Shown one piece after another: positions 33,774 to 43,610 of a stretch of DNA of 64,000 bases. Below the pieces are notes generated by a model, which saw only the letters and a list, made by a program, of their open reading frames with translations, did not search any database and was not told where the DNA came from. The stretch is taken from assembly GCF_001435955.1 (NCBI RefSeq), contig NZ_AYYT01000006.1:19929-83928 (forward strand). Reading direction: 5' to 3'. How positions within the stretch are numbered: the first letter of the stretch is position 1; each line of letters begins with the position of its first letter. A program made the translations under genes and the position numbers. The stretch is from Ligilactobacillus salivarius DSM 20555 = ATCC 11741 (GTDB lineage Bacteria > Bacillota > Bacilli > Lactobacillales > Lactobacillaceae).

Positions 33774-34589
33774 ATGGATATTAAATTAATTGCGATTGAT
33801 ATTGATGGAACTTTAGTAAATTCTAAAAAAGAACTAACTGCTGGCGTAAAAGCAGCAATTGAAAAGGCGAAAGCACAAGGAATTAAAGTGGTTATTTGTA
33901 CAGGAAGACCACTGCCAGGAGCGTTGAAATTATTAGCAGAATTAGGTTTGGATAATGATGATAACCAATATGTAGTTAGTTTTGGTGGTGCAGTAGTCCA
34001 AAGTACAAGTGGAAAAGTAATTTATCATCAAGGGCTTACGTATGAAGATTTCGTTGATTTAGAAGCTATTGCACGTAAAATGAATCTTCATTTCCAAGTG
34101 ATCAGTCCTGATAGAATTTATACATGCAACAAGGATATTGGTTACTACACTTTATATGAAGCAAATCTTGTATCAATGGGCATTTCCTACCGTACACCTG
34201 ATGAATTAAAAGATGTGCCTTTGATCAAGGGAATGTTTATTGATGAACCAGAAATTTTAGATCCAGCCATCGCAGATCGTACTTATTTCGGACAATTGGA
34301 AGATAGACTAGAATTCACCAAAACAGCGGCTTTCTATTATGAAGCATATACAAAAGGTGTAAGTAAAGGAAATGCAGTAGCTAAGTTATGCGAAGAATTA
34401 GGTTTAACGGCTGAAAATGTAATGGCAATTGGTGACGAAGAAAACGACATTTCGATGATTGAATTTGCGGGAATCGGAGTAGCGATGGAAAACGCAGTTC
34501 CAGCAGTTAAGGAAGCCGCTAATGAAATAACAGTCGACAATGATCATGACGGAGTAGCGAAAGTTATTGAAAAATTTGCGTTGAAATAA
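33774..34589 (+). CDS. Cof-type HAD-superfamily phosphatase
   Basis: 271-residue cytosolic hydrolase of HAD subfamily IIB (YidA/Cof). Motif I is IDIDGTLV with the nucleophile Asp followed by the acid/base Asp; motif II is VICTGRPL; motif IV is GDEENDISMI. The C2-type cap lies between motifs II and III. Relatives dephosphorylate sugar phosphates or flavin and PLP precursors. Start ATG 33774 is about a helical turn behind AAAGGA; an ATG at 33762 overlaps that site. The AlbA_2-type gene follows after 21 bases. Confidence 0.9.
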   Translation: MDIKLIAIDIDGTLVNSKKELTAGVKAAIEKAKAQGIKVVICTGRPLPGALKLLAELGLDNDDNQYVVSFGGAVVQSTSGKVIYHQGLTYEDFVDLEAIARKMNLHFQVISPDRIYTCNKDIGYYTLYEANLVSMGISYRTPDELKDVPLIKGMFIDEPEILDPAIADRTYFGQLEDRLEFTKTAAFYYEAYTKGVSKGNAVAKLCEELGLTAENVMAIGDEENDISMIEFAGIGVAMENAVPAVKEAANEITVDNDHDGVAKVIEKFALK

Positions 34590-34610
34590 TGTAGGAGGTT
34601 TTTACAGTAG

Positions 34611-35903
34611 ATGAACGAAGATAAGAATGTCGAGTATAAAAGTAAACTAACTAAAAAAGTTAAGAATGAAATTGTTAGTTTTCTAAATACTGATGGAGGG
34701 ACTATATATCTAGGAGTAGATGATAAAACTCGAAAAAGTTTGGGAGTAGATGAAGATACAAAACATGAATGGGAAGAAACTGTTAATAGATGGTACACAG
34801 AAGCTTTTTATCCAACACCTTTTAGTTTAATAGATATTGAGCCGAATAATGAAATTTTTGCTATTAAAGTTAAGGCAGGTAGACATAAGCCTTATGCAAT
34901 TGCTAGTGAAGGTTTTACATCAAAAGGAGTATACATAAGATACGGAAGTTCAGCTGTTAGAGCGACTAATGAACAAATAAAAAGAATGTTGCAACAAAAT
35001 AATGGAAATGATGAGTTTGATTCAGAAATGTCCTATATTCAAGATCTAACATTTGACGAATTACAAAAACGTTCAGCATTAAAAGAAATTGAGTTCAATA
35101 TAAAAGCTTTACATATGCTTAAAATGCCAGATACTTATAATAATGCTGCATTTTTAGTTAGTGATCAAAATACTACTGTTACAAAAGTAGCTATTTATCA
35201 AGGAACAAATGTAATGAAATTTAAAGACAAGCGTGAAATAACAGGTGCTCTTACCTCTCAAATTGATGAATTACTATACTATATTAATTTAAATAATTAT
35301 ATGGAAGTTAAAATCGATGGAAATCCTCGACGACATGAAACAAAGAATTACCCAGAAGCAGCTATCCGTGAGGCAGTTGTCAATGCTTTTGCACATAGAG
35401 ACTATATGTTACATTCTACAATTAAAATTGAAATATTTGATGATCGAATGGAAATCCTTTCTCCAGGTGGAATTCCAGATGGATTAACATTGGAAGAAGT
35501 GAAAGATGGAATGACGGCTGTACGCAATCCTCAACTCGTCCACATTCTTGATAAACTAAAATACATTGAAAATTATGGAACTGGAATTCGTCGTATGTAT
35601 GAGGCATATAGTGGGACGGATAAATTACCAGAATTTGAAGTTAGACCGAATTCTTTTAAAGTGGTACTACCAAATGTAAATTGGAGAAAGAAGCAAGTGG
35701 ATAAGTCAGATAAAAAGAATAACGTAAATGAAGAGACGGTTCTTTTTATATTGGAAAAAAATGGAAAACAGACACGAAAAGAGCTACAACAAGCATTAGA
35801 AACAACACCTTACCATGTAAGAAAGTTACTAAATGAACTTATTGAACAAGGAAAAGTAAAGAAGATAGGAAAATCTGTCAATACTCGATACGAAAAGCGT
35901 TAA
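34611..35903 (+). CDS. AlbA_2/Schlafen-type putative DNA-binding protein (RecG-like C-terminus)
   Basis: 430-residue protein in three parts: an N-terminal AlbA_2 (Schlafen) domain, residues 5-115, with VEYKSKLTKKVKNEIVSFLNTDGG and IYLGVDDK; a middle GHKL-like HATPase_c_4 domain with AIREAVVNAFAHRDY (near 250), SPGGIPDG and NYGTGIRRM; and a C-terminal winged helix (ETVLFILEKNGKQTRKELQQAL). Such proteins are often mis-annotated as RecG helicases; no helicase motifs are present. Relatives are regulators or accessory defence-type genes. The last codons lie inside a 10-base tandem repeat that continues into the terminator. Confidence 0.8.
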   Translation: MNEDKNVEYKSKLTKKVKNEIVSFLNTDGGTIYLGVDDKTRKSLGVDEDTKHEWEETVNRWYTEAFYPTPFSLIDIEPNNEIFAIKVKAGRHKPYAIASEGFTSKGVYIRYGSSAVRATNEQIKRMLQQNNGNDEFDSEMSYIQDLTFDELQKRSALKEIEFNIKALHMLKMPDTYNNAAFLVSDQNTTVTKVAIYQGTNVMKFKDKREITGALTSQIDELLYYINLNNYMEVKIDGNPRRHETKNYPEAAIREAVVNAFAHRDYMLHSTIKIEIFDDRMEILSPGGIPDGLTLEEVKDGMTAVRNPQLVHILDKLKYIENYGTGIRRMYEAYSGTDKLPEFEVRPNSFKVVLPNVNWRKKQVDKSDKKNNVNEETVLFILEKNGKQTRKELQQALETTPYHVRKLLNELIEQGKVKKIGKSVNTRYEKR

Positions 35904-35934
35904 AAAGCGTTAAAAAGCGTTAAAAAGCGTTAAA
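35893..35934 (+). repeat. Tandem 10-base repeat spanning a stop codon
   Basis: TAAAAAGCGT occurs three times in full (35901-35930), preceded by a partial copy (AAAAGCGT) that encodes the last residues of the AlbA_2 protein. Confidence 0.85.
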
Positions 35935-35960
35935 TTTGACGCTTTTTTAACGCTTTTTTT
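35922..35960 (+). terminator. Terminator after the AlbA_2 gene, built from the repeat
   Basis: The last repeat copy (AAAAAGCGTTAAA) pairs with TTTAACGCTTTTT, 13 bp, 11-base loop, followed by T residues. An inner GACGCTTTTTT offers a second, shorter pairing. Confidence 0.8.
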
Positions 35961-36021
35961 GGTTAAACTATATATATTTAATTTTTTATAATGATTAACA
36001 AAACCGAATTCAGGTAATTTT

Positions 36022-36050
36022 TTGTTAGATGACAAATTATAGGTTATAAT
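36022..36050 (+). promoter_or_regulatory. Promoter of the walRK operon
   Basis: TTGTTA, 17 bases, TATAAT, about 75 bases before the walR start. Confidence 0.6.
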
Positions 36051-36127
36051 TAAGAATGGTACAGAATGAGGAATTTGTTCTGTTTATAAGATGTCTGCTA
36101 AAACTAGTAGACAGGAGGTATTAAACT

Positions 36128-36838
36128 ATGAAAAAGATACTTGTAGTAGATGATGAAAAACCCATCTCAGATATAGTGAAGTTTAATTTAACCAAAGAAG
36201 GTTATGATGTTTATACAGCCTATGATGGTGAAGAAGCTTTACAACAAGTTAAAGAAGTAGAACCAGACTTAATTTTACTTGACTTGATGTTGCCAAAAAT
36301 TGATGGCTTAGAAGTAGCTCGTGAAGTTCGTAAGACACATGACATGCCAATCATTATGGTAACAGCCAAGGATTCTGAAATTGATAAGGTTCTAGGTTTG
36401 GAATTAGGTGCAGATGACTATGTAACTAAACCTTTCTCTAACCGTGAATTAGTAGCTCGTGTTAAAGCCAATTTGCGCCGTCAATCAGCAGTAGCCGCAA
36501 AGTCTTCCGCTGAAGATGACAAGAATTCTGAAATTACTGTTGGTGATTTGACAATTCATCCAGAAGCATACACTGTGTCTAAGAATGGTCAAAGAATTGA
36601 ATTAACTCATCGCGAATTTGAGTTATTACATTACTTAGCTCAACATCTAGGTCAAGTTATGACGCGTGAACATTTGTTACAAACAGTTTGGGGATATGAC
36701 TACTTTGGTGATGTGCGTACTGTGGACGTAACAGTTCGTCGTTTAAGAGAAAAGATTGAAGATAATCCTAGTCGTCCAACTTGGTTAGTGACACGTCGTG
36801 GTGTAGGTTATTATTTACGCAATCCTGAAGTTGAATAG
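36128..36838 (+). CDS. walR: Response regulator WalR (VicR/YycF)
   Basis: OmpR-type response regulator of the essential cell-wall two-component system, 236 residues. Receiver domain with acidic pocket D8/D9 and phosphoacceptor Asp52 (LILLDLMLP); C-terminal winged helix with [15 protein letters not shown] and [17 protein letters not shown]. Excellent AGGAGG site. First gene of walRK-yycH-yycI(-yjbR remnant)-walJ. It controls wall hydrolases in relatives; the M23 peptidase and L,D-transpeptidase in this window are possible targets, but I did not identify a WalR box. Confidence 0.97.
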   Translation: MKKILVVDDEKPISDIVKFNLTKEGYDVYTAYDGEEALQQVKEVEPDLILLDLMLPKIDGLEVAREVRKTHDMPIIMVTAKDSEIDKVLGLELGADDYVTKPFSNRELVARVKANLRRQSAVAAKSSAEDDKNSEITVGDLTIHPEAYTVSKNGQRIELTHREFELLHYLAQHLGQVMTREHLLQTVWGYDYFGDVRTVDVTVRRLREKIEDNPSRPTWLVTRRGVGYYLRNPEVE

Positions 36839-36848
36839 GTGGTAAGGA

Positions 36849-38732
36849 ATGATAGAGGCAGAAAATATGAATAAAAAAGTTCGCTTCTTCCATTCAATCC
36901 ATTTTAAAATAGCCCTTGTATTTGCATTGTTATTACTAATAACTTTTCAAATTGTTGGGGCTATATTTGTTAGACAACTAAAAAATGATAATTTAAAATC
37001 TTTCAAACAACGAGTGGAATTGTCTACTTATGTTGAAAATTCATTAATAGTTGCTTTGAGTAGGACGGATACAGAAGGGGCTAACACTAAAATTAAGAAC
37101 ATCTTAGATGATATTAATAACGCTAATATTCAAGAAGTTCAAGTAATAGATGCGAAAGGCACTATCAGGGGAGATAGTGATGTAAATAGTCGTTCTTTAA
37201 TCGGGCAAAAGACAACAAATAGTGCAGTTAAAGGCGTGCTTTATACAGGTCGTACATATACAGAAACGACTTATAATCGGAATGATAATAAGCAATATTA
37301 CATTTCAATCACACCTTTGCTGAATGTATCGAGTAATAATAACGCTGTTGTTGGGGCAATTTATACTCGGGCAGATATGGCGAGTGTATATGACTCGGTA
37401 AATAACGTTGTAGTGATCTTTGCTTCTGCTTCGTTAATTGCGATTGTTATCGGTATGTTTTTAGCGATCATTGTTTCAAGTTCGATTACTAAGCCAATCG
37501 AAGAAATGAAGCGGCAAACAGCTAGGATTGCACGTGGAGATTACTCAGGACACGTACATCAATATGGAAATGATGAATTAGGTCAATTAGCACAAGCTGT
37601 AAATAATTTATCAATTCGTGTTGAAGAAACTCAGGAGCTTTCTGAATCAGAAAGAAGAAGATTGGACAGTGTGCTATCGCATATGTCTGACGGTGTGATT
37701 GCGACTGATAGACGTGGTGGGATAACGATTGTTAATGATATGGCGATGAATTATCTCGATATTTCTGAAGGCGAAGTATTAGGTAAGTCAATCTTAGATA
37801 TTTTGGATATTCGTAACCAATATACGTTAAGAGATTTGCTAGAAAAACAAGATGAAGTTGTCCTTGATATGTCAGGTGAAAAAGACTTAATCTTGAATGC
37901 CTATTTCTCAGTTATTCAAAGAGAATCTGGCTTTATTTCTGGGATTGTCTGCGTGCTACACGATGTTACGGAACAACAAAAGATTGATAGAGAACGTAAG
38001 CAATTTGTTTCTAACGTTTCCCACGAATTGCGTACACCTTTGACAAGTATGCGCAGCTACATTGAAGCGTTGAATGATGGTGCTTGGAGAGATGAAAAAG
38101 TTGCTCCAGAATTTTTGAAGGTTACACAAGATGAAACTGACAGAATGATACGTATGATTAATGATTTGCTAAGCTTATCAAGAATGGATTCTGGAACTGT
38201 AAAATTAGATCTAGAATTAGTCAATATCAATGGGCTAGTAAATTATATTCTGGATCGTTTCGACATGATGTTGAAGAAAGATAAGATTGATACGCGAGAT
38301 ATTAAGACTAAGAATTACACGATTAAACGTGATTTTACTAAACGTGATTTATGGGTAGAGTTAGATACCGATAAATTCATTCAAGTGGTCGACAATATCA
38401 TGAATAATGCGATTAAGTACTCTCCTGATGGTGGGGTAATTACTTGTCGCTTATTGGAAACACATAATAATGTAATTCTAAGTATCAGTGACCAAGGTCT
38501 AGGAATTCCAAAGAAAGATCTAGGTCATGTCTTTGATCGTTTCTTCCGTGTTGATAAAGCACGTTCAAGAGCTCAAGGAGGAACTGGTTTAGGATTAGCG
38601 ATTTCTAAAGAAGTAATCGAACTTCATCATGGTCGCATTTGGGTAGATAGTGTAGAAGGTAAAGGTTCAACATTCTATATTTCTTTACCATATGAAGAAT
38701 ATAGTGAGGAGGATTTGTGGGATGAAAATTAG
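36849..38732 (+). CDS. walK: Sensor histidine kinase WalK (VicK/YycG)
   Basis: 627 residues: TM1 (about 20-40), extracellular PAS-like sensor, TM2 (about 185-210), HAMP, cytoplasmic PAS (from about 275), HisKA with phosphoaccepting His392 in FVSNVSHELRTPL, and HATPase with NNAIKYSPDGG and GGTGLGLAISKE. The domain order is that of Bacillus WalK. AGGTGG lies six bases before ATG 36849; a second in-frame ATG (36867) is also possible. It overlaps yycH by 11 bases, indicating tight co-translation. Confidence 0.96.
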   Translation: MIEAENMNKKVRFFHSIHFKIALVFALLLLITFQIVGAIFVRQLKNDNLKSFKQRVELSTYVENSLIVALSRTDTEGANTKIKNILDDINNANIQEVQVIDAKGTIRGDSDVNSRSLIGQKTTNSAVKGVLYTGRTYTETTYNRNDNKQYYISITPLLNVSSNNNAVVGAIYTRADMASVYDSVNNVVVIFASASLIAIVIGMFLAIIVSSSITKPIEEMKRQTARIARGDYSGHVHQYGNDELGQLAQAVNNLSIRVEETQELSESERRRLDSVLSHMSDGVIATDRRGGITIVNDMAMNYLDISEGEVLGKSILDILDIRNQYTLRDLLEKQDEVVLDMSGEKDLILNAYFSVIQRESGFISGIVCVLHDVTEQQKIDRERKQFVSNVSHELRTPLTSMRSYIEALNDGAWRDEKVAPEFLKVTQDETDRMIRMINDLLSLSRMDSGTVKLDLELVNINGLVNYILDRFDMMLKKDKIDTRDIKTKNYTIKRDFTKRDLWVELDTDKFIQVVDNIMNNAIKYSPDGGVITCRLLETHNNVILSISDQGLGIPKKDLGHVFDRFFRVDKARSRAQGGTGLGLAISKEVIELHHGRIWVDSVEGKGSTFYISLPYEEYSEEDLWDEN

Positions 38733-40059
38733 GACATGGATGTTACATCTGGGTTTAATTTTGACCGTTGTTATCAGTATTGCTTTTACCTGGTTAATCT
38801 GGTTTAATCCTACTACCTTCTTTCAAAATGTTGGACGTACACCAGTTGATACAAGCAGTGGTGTAACGAATGATTCAAATAAAAGGCTAGATGATGTATA
38901 TACTCCAACGAGCTTGATGTATAACGAAACTACTACTAAGAAATATCAGTATTTCAATTATCATTCAGATATTACTAATCAAGCTAAAAAGATTATGAAT
39001 AGAGTTGAAATAACATCATTAAAAACCGTAGCTAAGCAGAATGTTCCTAAATATTTGGCCACAGTTAATCAAAGTCATAGTTTGATTTTGAATTACCCAG
39101 ATGTATTGCCAATAAAGTATGTGTGCATCTTGTTTGATAAGGCACCTAAAAAGATTGCTGAAAATAAAGAAAATGTCGATCAGATTATTATTCCAACTGG
39201 TAATTCAGGAAATACAATTTATTTTCTAAATAGTAAGAAACAAAATATTTATAAAGTAAGTGTGAAAAATCTGAATGTTAAATCTTTAATGGCATTGACT
39301 AAAGACAAGCATACTCAGTCAGTAGCGACTGCTTTGGAAAATATAGGTGATGGCTATCGTTGGACATATCCGCAAGGGGTAAAATTAAACGAATATAGCT
39401 ATCTAATCAATAAAGAATCTGCTGGTAATATGGTGGCTAAATTGTTGGGAGCTAATACTTCAGCGACAATTACAACCAAGCAACAAGATGGTAAGACGGT
39501 TTATTCTGATGACGCTAATCAGAGGATGACAGTTGATAATAAACATGGTGAAGTCGAATATATCAATTATGATAGTAATGATAAAAATAAGCCAAAAGTC
39601 AGCTTTAGTAAGACTTTGGAGATTAATCTGGCCAAGCTTAATTCTCTAGGAGTTACATTAGATGATGTTAGGTATTCGAATTATGAGAGTAAGACTGGCG
39701 AAGTAATTTATCGTAACTATATTGCAGGATTTCCAATTGTTTCAGAGTATAATTATGGAACTTATAGCTTACAAAATGTTACTTCAAATGGGCAAAGATT
39801 TATGTTCTCTTTATATGGTTTACAAGTGCCATTGCCAAACACTAATAAGCAAAAGACACTACCATCAACGAGTGATATTTTAAATCGCTTATCGAGCATA
39901 GGTTATAGTTCTAATCGTGTAAAAGCTATAAAAATTGCATACTCTTGGCAACGTAATGATAGTTCAAGTCAAGTCGTGGATCTGGTGCCAACTTACCTAA
40001 TAAAGGTTGATGGCAGATGGATTGATTATGAACAGCTATTTCAAAATTTTGGAAAGTAG
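38722..40059 (+). CDS. yycH: WalRK regulator YycH (WalH)
   Basis: 445-residue membrane-anchored protein with one N-terminal helix (residues 8-27) and a large extracellular region; with YycI it contacts the membrane part of WalK and tunes its activity. Start chosen at ATG 38722, directly after GAGGAGG and overlapping the walK stop. Family identity rests on length, topology, the NPTTFFQN segment after the membrane helix and position between walK and yycI. Confidence 0.9.
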   Translation: MKIRTWMLHLGLILTVVISIAFTWLIWFNPTTFFQNVGRTPVDTSSGVTNDSNKRLDDVYTPTSLMYNETTTKKYQYFNYHSDITNQAKKIMNRVEITSLKTVAKQNVPKYLATVNQSHSLILNYPDVLPIKYVCILFDKAPKKIAENKENVDQIIIPTGNSGNTIYFLNSKKQNIYKVSVKNLNVKSLMALTKDKHTQSVATALENIGDGYRWTYPQGVKLNEYSYLINKESAGNMVAKLLGANTSATITTKQQDGKTVYSDDANQRMTVDNKHGEVEYINYDSNDKNKPKVSFSKTLEINLAKLNSLGVTLDDVRYSNYESKTGEVIYRNYIAGFPIVSEYNYGTYSLQNVTSNGQRFMFSLYGLQVPLPNTNKQKTLPSTSDILNRLSSIGYSSNRVKAIKIAYSWQRNDSSSQVVDLVPTYLIKVDGRWIDYEQLFQNFGK

Positions 40060-40070
40060 GTGAATGAAGT

Positions 40071-40871
40071 ATGAATTTTAGACGAATTGAGTGGATATTC
40101 TTTCTAGCTTTCATAGTTCTCGATATCTTTTTGATATTTACCTACTTTCAACAAAATTGGTCTGTAGTATCAATAAAGAATTCTAACCAAGGTGCTAATG
40201 AAACGATTATGAAGAGTATCCGGAATGATCAGATCGAAATAAATCCGATATTGTCGAATCGAGCTAGTGAAGGATATTATCTTGCAAGTCCTAATAGCGA
40301 TGATTTGAAGAATAAAGCTGATACTGATTTGCGCTACGTTACCTGGACATATAATGATCATAAATTGACGGGTGATTTTACCACGTTAATTAAAATAAAT
40401 GATAGCGACAATCCACAAAAAACTTTAAATTCAGTAGTTGATGATACGAGTTTGATAATTCATGGAAAAGACTATGCATACTCTAAAGAATTATCAAGTA
40501 AAAATACTATTGTTTATACGCAAATGGTGCATGGAAAGCCAATCTATACACCTGAGGGTCAATTAAGATTTACGGTTAAAAGTGGCTATGTTGTAGGTTA
40601 TACTCAACGTCATCTCGCTAAGATACATCAATTAAGAGAAGTGAAGAAGACGATTAGCCAGAGACGAGCAGTTATTTTGTTGTATCAATATAACAAAATT
40701 CCAGCTAATTCAACGGTTAAATGGGTGAAACTAGGTTATACGAAGTTATTGACAGCAAACAATAATACAATTTTAATTCCAACATGGAATGTGAAGATTA
40801 AGAATGATTCATCTGGAATTGTGCAATATCGACGCTTAAATGCGTTTACTGGTGCAATTATGGATGATTAG
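40071..40871 (+). CDS. yycI: WalRK regulator YycI (WalI)
   Basis: 266 residues with a single N-terminal membrane helix (IEWIFFLAFIVLDIFLIFTYF) and an extracellular domain of the YycI type (SEGYYLASPNSDD ... VNAFTGAIMDD-like end). It starts 11 bases after the yycH stop. It works with YycH on WalK in relatives. Identity is supported mainly by operon position and topology. Confidence 0.9.
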   Translation: MNFRRIEWIFFLAFIVLDIFLIFTYFQQNWSVVSIKNSNQGANETIMKSIRNDQIEINPILSNRASEGYYLASPNSDDLKNKADTDLRYVTWTYNDHKLTGDFTTLIKINDSDNPQKTLNSVVDDTSLIIHGKDYAYSKELSSKNTIVYTQMVHGKPIYTPEGQLRFTVKSGYVVGYTQRHLAKIHQLREVKKTISQRRAVILLYQYNKIPANSTVKWVKLGYTKLLTANNNTILIPTWNVKIKNDSSGIVQYRRLNAFTGAIMDD

Positions 40872-40941
40872 TGAGAAAATAGGACTAGGAAATTTCTTAG
40901 TTCTATTTTTTTAGCACAATTTAGCGGAAGAAGGTAGAGTT

Positions 40942-41279
40942 GTGGAACGTAAAGAATTATTTGCATATATCGCTGAACATTATCAAGTAAACCCGGAATA
41001 TTTATGGAAGAAAAATCCTAATTATGCAGTTCTTAGACATCGCCACAACCGTAAATGGTTTGCGATTGTTATGGATGTTGAAGCAGAAAAATTAGGATTA
41101 AAAGGTACTCAGTTAGAAGAAATTATAGATTTAAAATTAGAGCCAGAATTAATTGAGAAGAAGGATATTTACCTGCATATCACATGAATAAGCAACATTG
41201 GATTAGCGTACAATTGAAAAAAGTAGCTCCAGAACAGATATTAAAGTTGTTAGAAATGAGCTATAAATTCACAAAATAA
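40942..41279 (+). pseudogene. MmcQ/YjbR-family gene, frameshifted
   Basis: Starts at GTG 40942 after AAGGTAG and gives MERKELFAYIAEHYQVNPEY and NYAVLRHRHNRKWFAIVMDV, the N-terminal pattern of the YjbR family (about 110 residues, CyaY-like fold). The frame stops at 41187, but the conserved end, YLPAYHMNKQHWISVQL, lies in another frame from about 41165 to 41279. One base was gained or lost near 41160-41170. It lies between yycI and walJ, so the operon probably still reads through it. A sequencing error is the main alternative. Confidence 0.82.
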
Positions 41280-41351
41280 AGCGATTAACTTTAAAAAAGA
41301 AGACTAAATTGTTATTATTATCGTTGGAAACTAATTAGGGAGATTTTAGAT

Positions 41352-42155
41352 TTGGAAGATCAAGGAATGAAAATCAGCGTTTTAGCAAGCGGAAGTACTG
41401 GTAATGCTACATATATTGAAACACCTAAGAGTAAAGTACTAGTAGATGCAGGTTTATCTGGGAAAAAGATCGAAGAATTGATGAATTCAATTGGTAGAAC
41501 TTTGAAGGATGTAGATAGCTTATTAGTAACGCATGAACATAGCGATCATATCAAGGGTGTAGGTGTTTTGGCCAGAAGATATGGCATGAATATTTACGCT
41601 AATCAAGGAACTTGGGACGCAATGAGTGCGAAAATTGGCAAAGTTCCTTTGGAGCAAAAGCATATTTTTGATATGGGGAAGACTTTGAGTATTGGCGATG
41701 TTGATATTGAAAGTTTTGGTGTATCACACGATGCCGCTGAACCTCAATTTTATGAGTTACATCACGGAAAATCTTCATTTGCGATTGTTACAGATACTGG
41801 CTATGTCCCAGATAGTGTAGCTGGTGTGATTAATAATGCTGAAGCTTATCTATTTGAATGTAATCATGATACAGAAATGTTGCGGATGGGACCATACTCC
41901 TGGTCATTGAAACAAAGAATTATGAGTGATACAGGGCACTTGTCGAATGATGATGGGGCTGCAGCTTTGATGGATGTTTTGGGAAATAATACTAAGAAAA
42001 TATTCTTGGGACATCTAAGTCAGGAAAATAATGTTAAGGCATTAGCGCATGTCACAGTAGAAGATATCATGAAAGAACACGATTTAGCGGTTGGTCATGA
42101 CTTTGAAATTTGTGATACAGATCCTAAACAAGCCACTCCATTAATCCAATTATAA
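41352..42155 (+). CDS. walJ: Metallo-beta-lactamase fold hydrolase WalJ (VicX/YycJ)
   Basis: 267 residues, cytosolic. Metal-binding motif THEHSDHIKG near residue 60 and the later conserved His residues (SHDAAEP, CNHDTE, GHLSQEN) define the fold; VLASGSTGN is the family start. It is the conserved last gene of the Wal operon and probably a nuclease or phosphodiesterase linked to DNA replication or wall synthesis. Start TTG 41352 follows GGGAGA by eight bases; ATG 41367 is the alternative. Confidence 0.92.
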   Translation: MEDQGMKISVLASGSTGNATYIETPKSKVLVDAGLSGKKIEELMNSIGRTLKDVDSLLVTHEHSDHIKGVGVLARRYGMNIYANQGTWDAMSAKIGKVPLEQKHIFDMGKTLSIGDVDIESFGVSHDAAEPQFYELHHGKSSFAIVTDTGYVPDSVAGVINNAEAYLFECNHDTEMLRMGPYSWSLKQRIMSDTGHLSNDDGAAALMDVLGNNTKKIFLGHLSQENNVKALAHVTVEDIMKEHDLAVGHDFEICDTDPKQATPLIQL

Positions 42156-42253
42156 AGAAAGTTTTTTAGAGAAAATTAATTATTTTGTTCGCAAAATTTT
42201 CATAATTAGATCCTAGAATTAGGTTATGAAATAGCTTGAAAGGGGCTGGAAAA

Positions 42254-43561
42254 ATGGGTGAAAGAGGTCCTATTGAAGGAGAATTTACAGAATTAAATTC
42301 ATCAAATAACAATCAAAATAACAACAACAATAACAATAATAAAATTATCAAGAAAGTTGCACTTGTTAGCTTAGTAGCAGGCCTACTTGGTGGAGGTATT
42401 GCAGTTGGTGGATACAACTGGTATGAAAATAGAAATGTAACTTCCAACAATTCTTTGGGAACAACGAAAACATCTAATATTAAGGTAGATGTAAGTAGTC
42501 AGACAACTAAAGCTTTCAAATCAGTGAAAAATGCAGTAGTTTCAGTTGAAGCTTATTCTTCTAGCAGTGCATCTGATTCACTTGAAGCAATCTTTGGTAA
42601 TAGTAGTAAAGGAGAAACAACAAGTACTAGTGAAGGTTCTGGTGTGATTTACAAAAAATCTGGGAATACAGCTTTCATTGTAACTAATAATCACGTTGTT
42701 TCTGGATCCAATAAGATTGAAATTATCTTGGCTAGTGGTAAAAAAGTCTCTGCTACAGAAGTTGGACATGATGCAGTTAGTGACTTAGCGGTATTGAAGA
42801 TCAATGCTAAAGACGTAACACAAGTAGCGTCATTTGGTGACTCTGACAATATTCAAGTTGGTGAAACAGCCTTGGCTATCGGTTCGCCATTGGGTTCTCA
42901 ATATGCAACTTCATTAACTGAAGGGATTATCTCAGCTAAGAAACGTACAATTGATGTAACTGATAGTTCTGGTAATGCAACTGGCCAAGCAACTGTAATT
43001 CAAACAGATGCAGCCATCAACCCTGGTAACTCTGGTGGTCCTTTAATCAACTTAGCAGGTCAAGTAATCGGAATTAATTCCATGAAATTGTCTTCTACTG
43101 GCACAAGTTCATATGGCAGTGACAGCACATCAGTTGAAGGAATGGGATTTGCAATTCCAAGTAATGAAGTTGTTAAGATCATTAATCAGCTTGTGAAAAA
43201 TGGTAAAGTATCTCGTCCAGCCTTAGGTGTGGCAGTGGTCGATTTGAGTAACATTTCTTCTAGTGATCAATCATCAACTTTGAAATTGCCAAGTAGTGTG
43301 ACTGAAGGTGTGGTAATTGCGAGTGTTGAATCTGATTCTCCATTGAAGAACACTGATATTAAGAAGTATGATGTGATTACAAAGGTTAATGGTAAGAAGA
43401 TTAGCGATGTAGCGACATTGAAAGAAGAATTGTACAAACATAAGATTGGTGATACTGTTTCAATTGAGTATTATCATGAAGGTAGTAAGAAGACTACTAA
43501 TGTGAAGTTGACTTTAGAAGCAAATGATTCTAATACCACTTCAGCATCTAACGAAAATTAA
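42254..43561 (+). CDS. htrA: Membrane-anchored serine protease HtrA (DegP family)
   Basis: 435-residue surface quality-control protease. A short cytoplasmic tail with a run of Asn codons (residues 18-29) precedes a membrane helix (31-53). The trypsin-like domain has His147 (NNHVVSG), Asp177 (SDLAVLKI) and Ser260 (NPGNSGGPL). One PDZ domain follows (about 325-425). It degrades misfolded exported proteins and processes surface proteins in related bacteria. Start ATG 42254 is eight bases behind AGGGG. Neighbour to the Wal genes and rlmH, as in other Lactobacillales. Confidence 0.96.
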   Translation: MGERGPIEGEFTELNSSNNNQNNNNNNNNKIIKKVALVSLVAGLLGGGIAVGGYNWYENRNVTSNNSLGTTKTSNIKVDVSSQTTKAFKSVKNAVVSVEAYSSSSASDSLEAIFGNSSKGETTSTSEGSGVIYKKSGNTAFIVTNNHVVSGSNKIEIILASGKKVSATEVGHDAVSDLAVLKINAKDVTQVASFGDSDNIQVGETALAIGSPLGSQYATSLTEGIISAKKRTIDVTDSSGNATGQATVIQTDAAINPGNSGGPLINLAGQVIGINSMKLSSTGTSSYGSDSTSVEGMGFAIPSNEVVKIINQLVKNGKVSRPALGVAVVDLSNISSSDQSSTLKLPSSVTEGVVIASVESDSPLKNTDIKKYDVITKVNGKKISDVATLKEELYKHKIGDTVSIEYYHEGSKKTTNVKLTLEANDSNTTSASNEN

Positions 43562-43610
43562 ATAGAAATTTTGGCACATATCTTGTAAGATAGATATGTG
43601 TTTTTTATTT

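Noticed and set aside
34611..35903. ATP-dependent DNA helicase RecG
   Set aside because: No Walker or DExH helicase motifs; the protein has AlbA_2, GHKL-like and winged-helix parts.
42299..42345. Microsatellite-like AAC/AAT run as a separate repeat element
   Set aside because: It encodes the Asn-rich tail of HtrA in frame and is an ordinary low-complexity segment.
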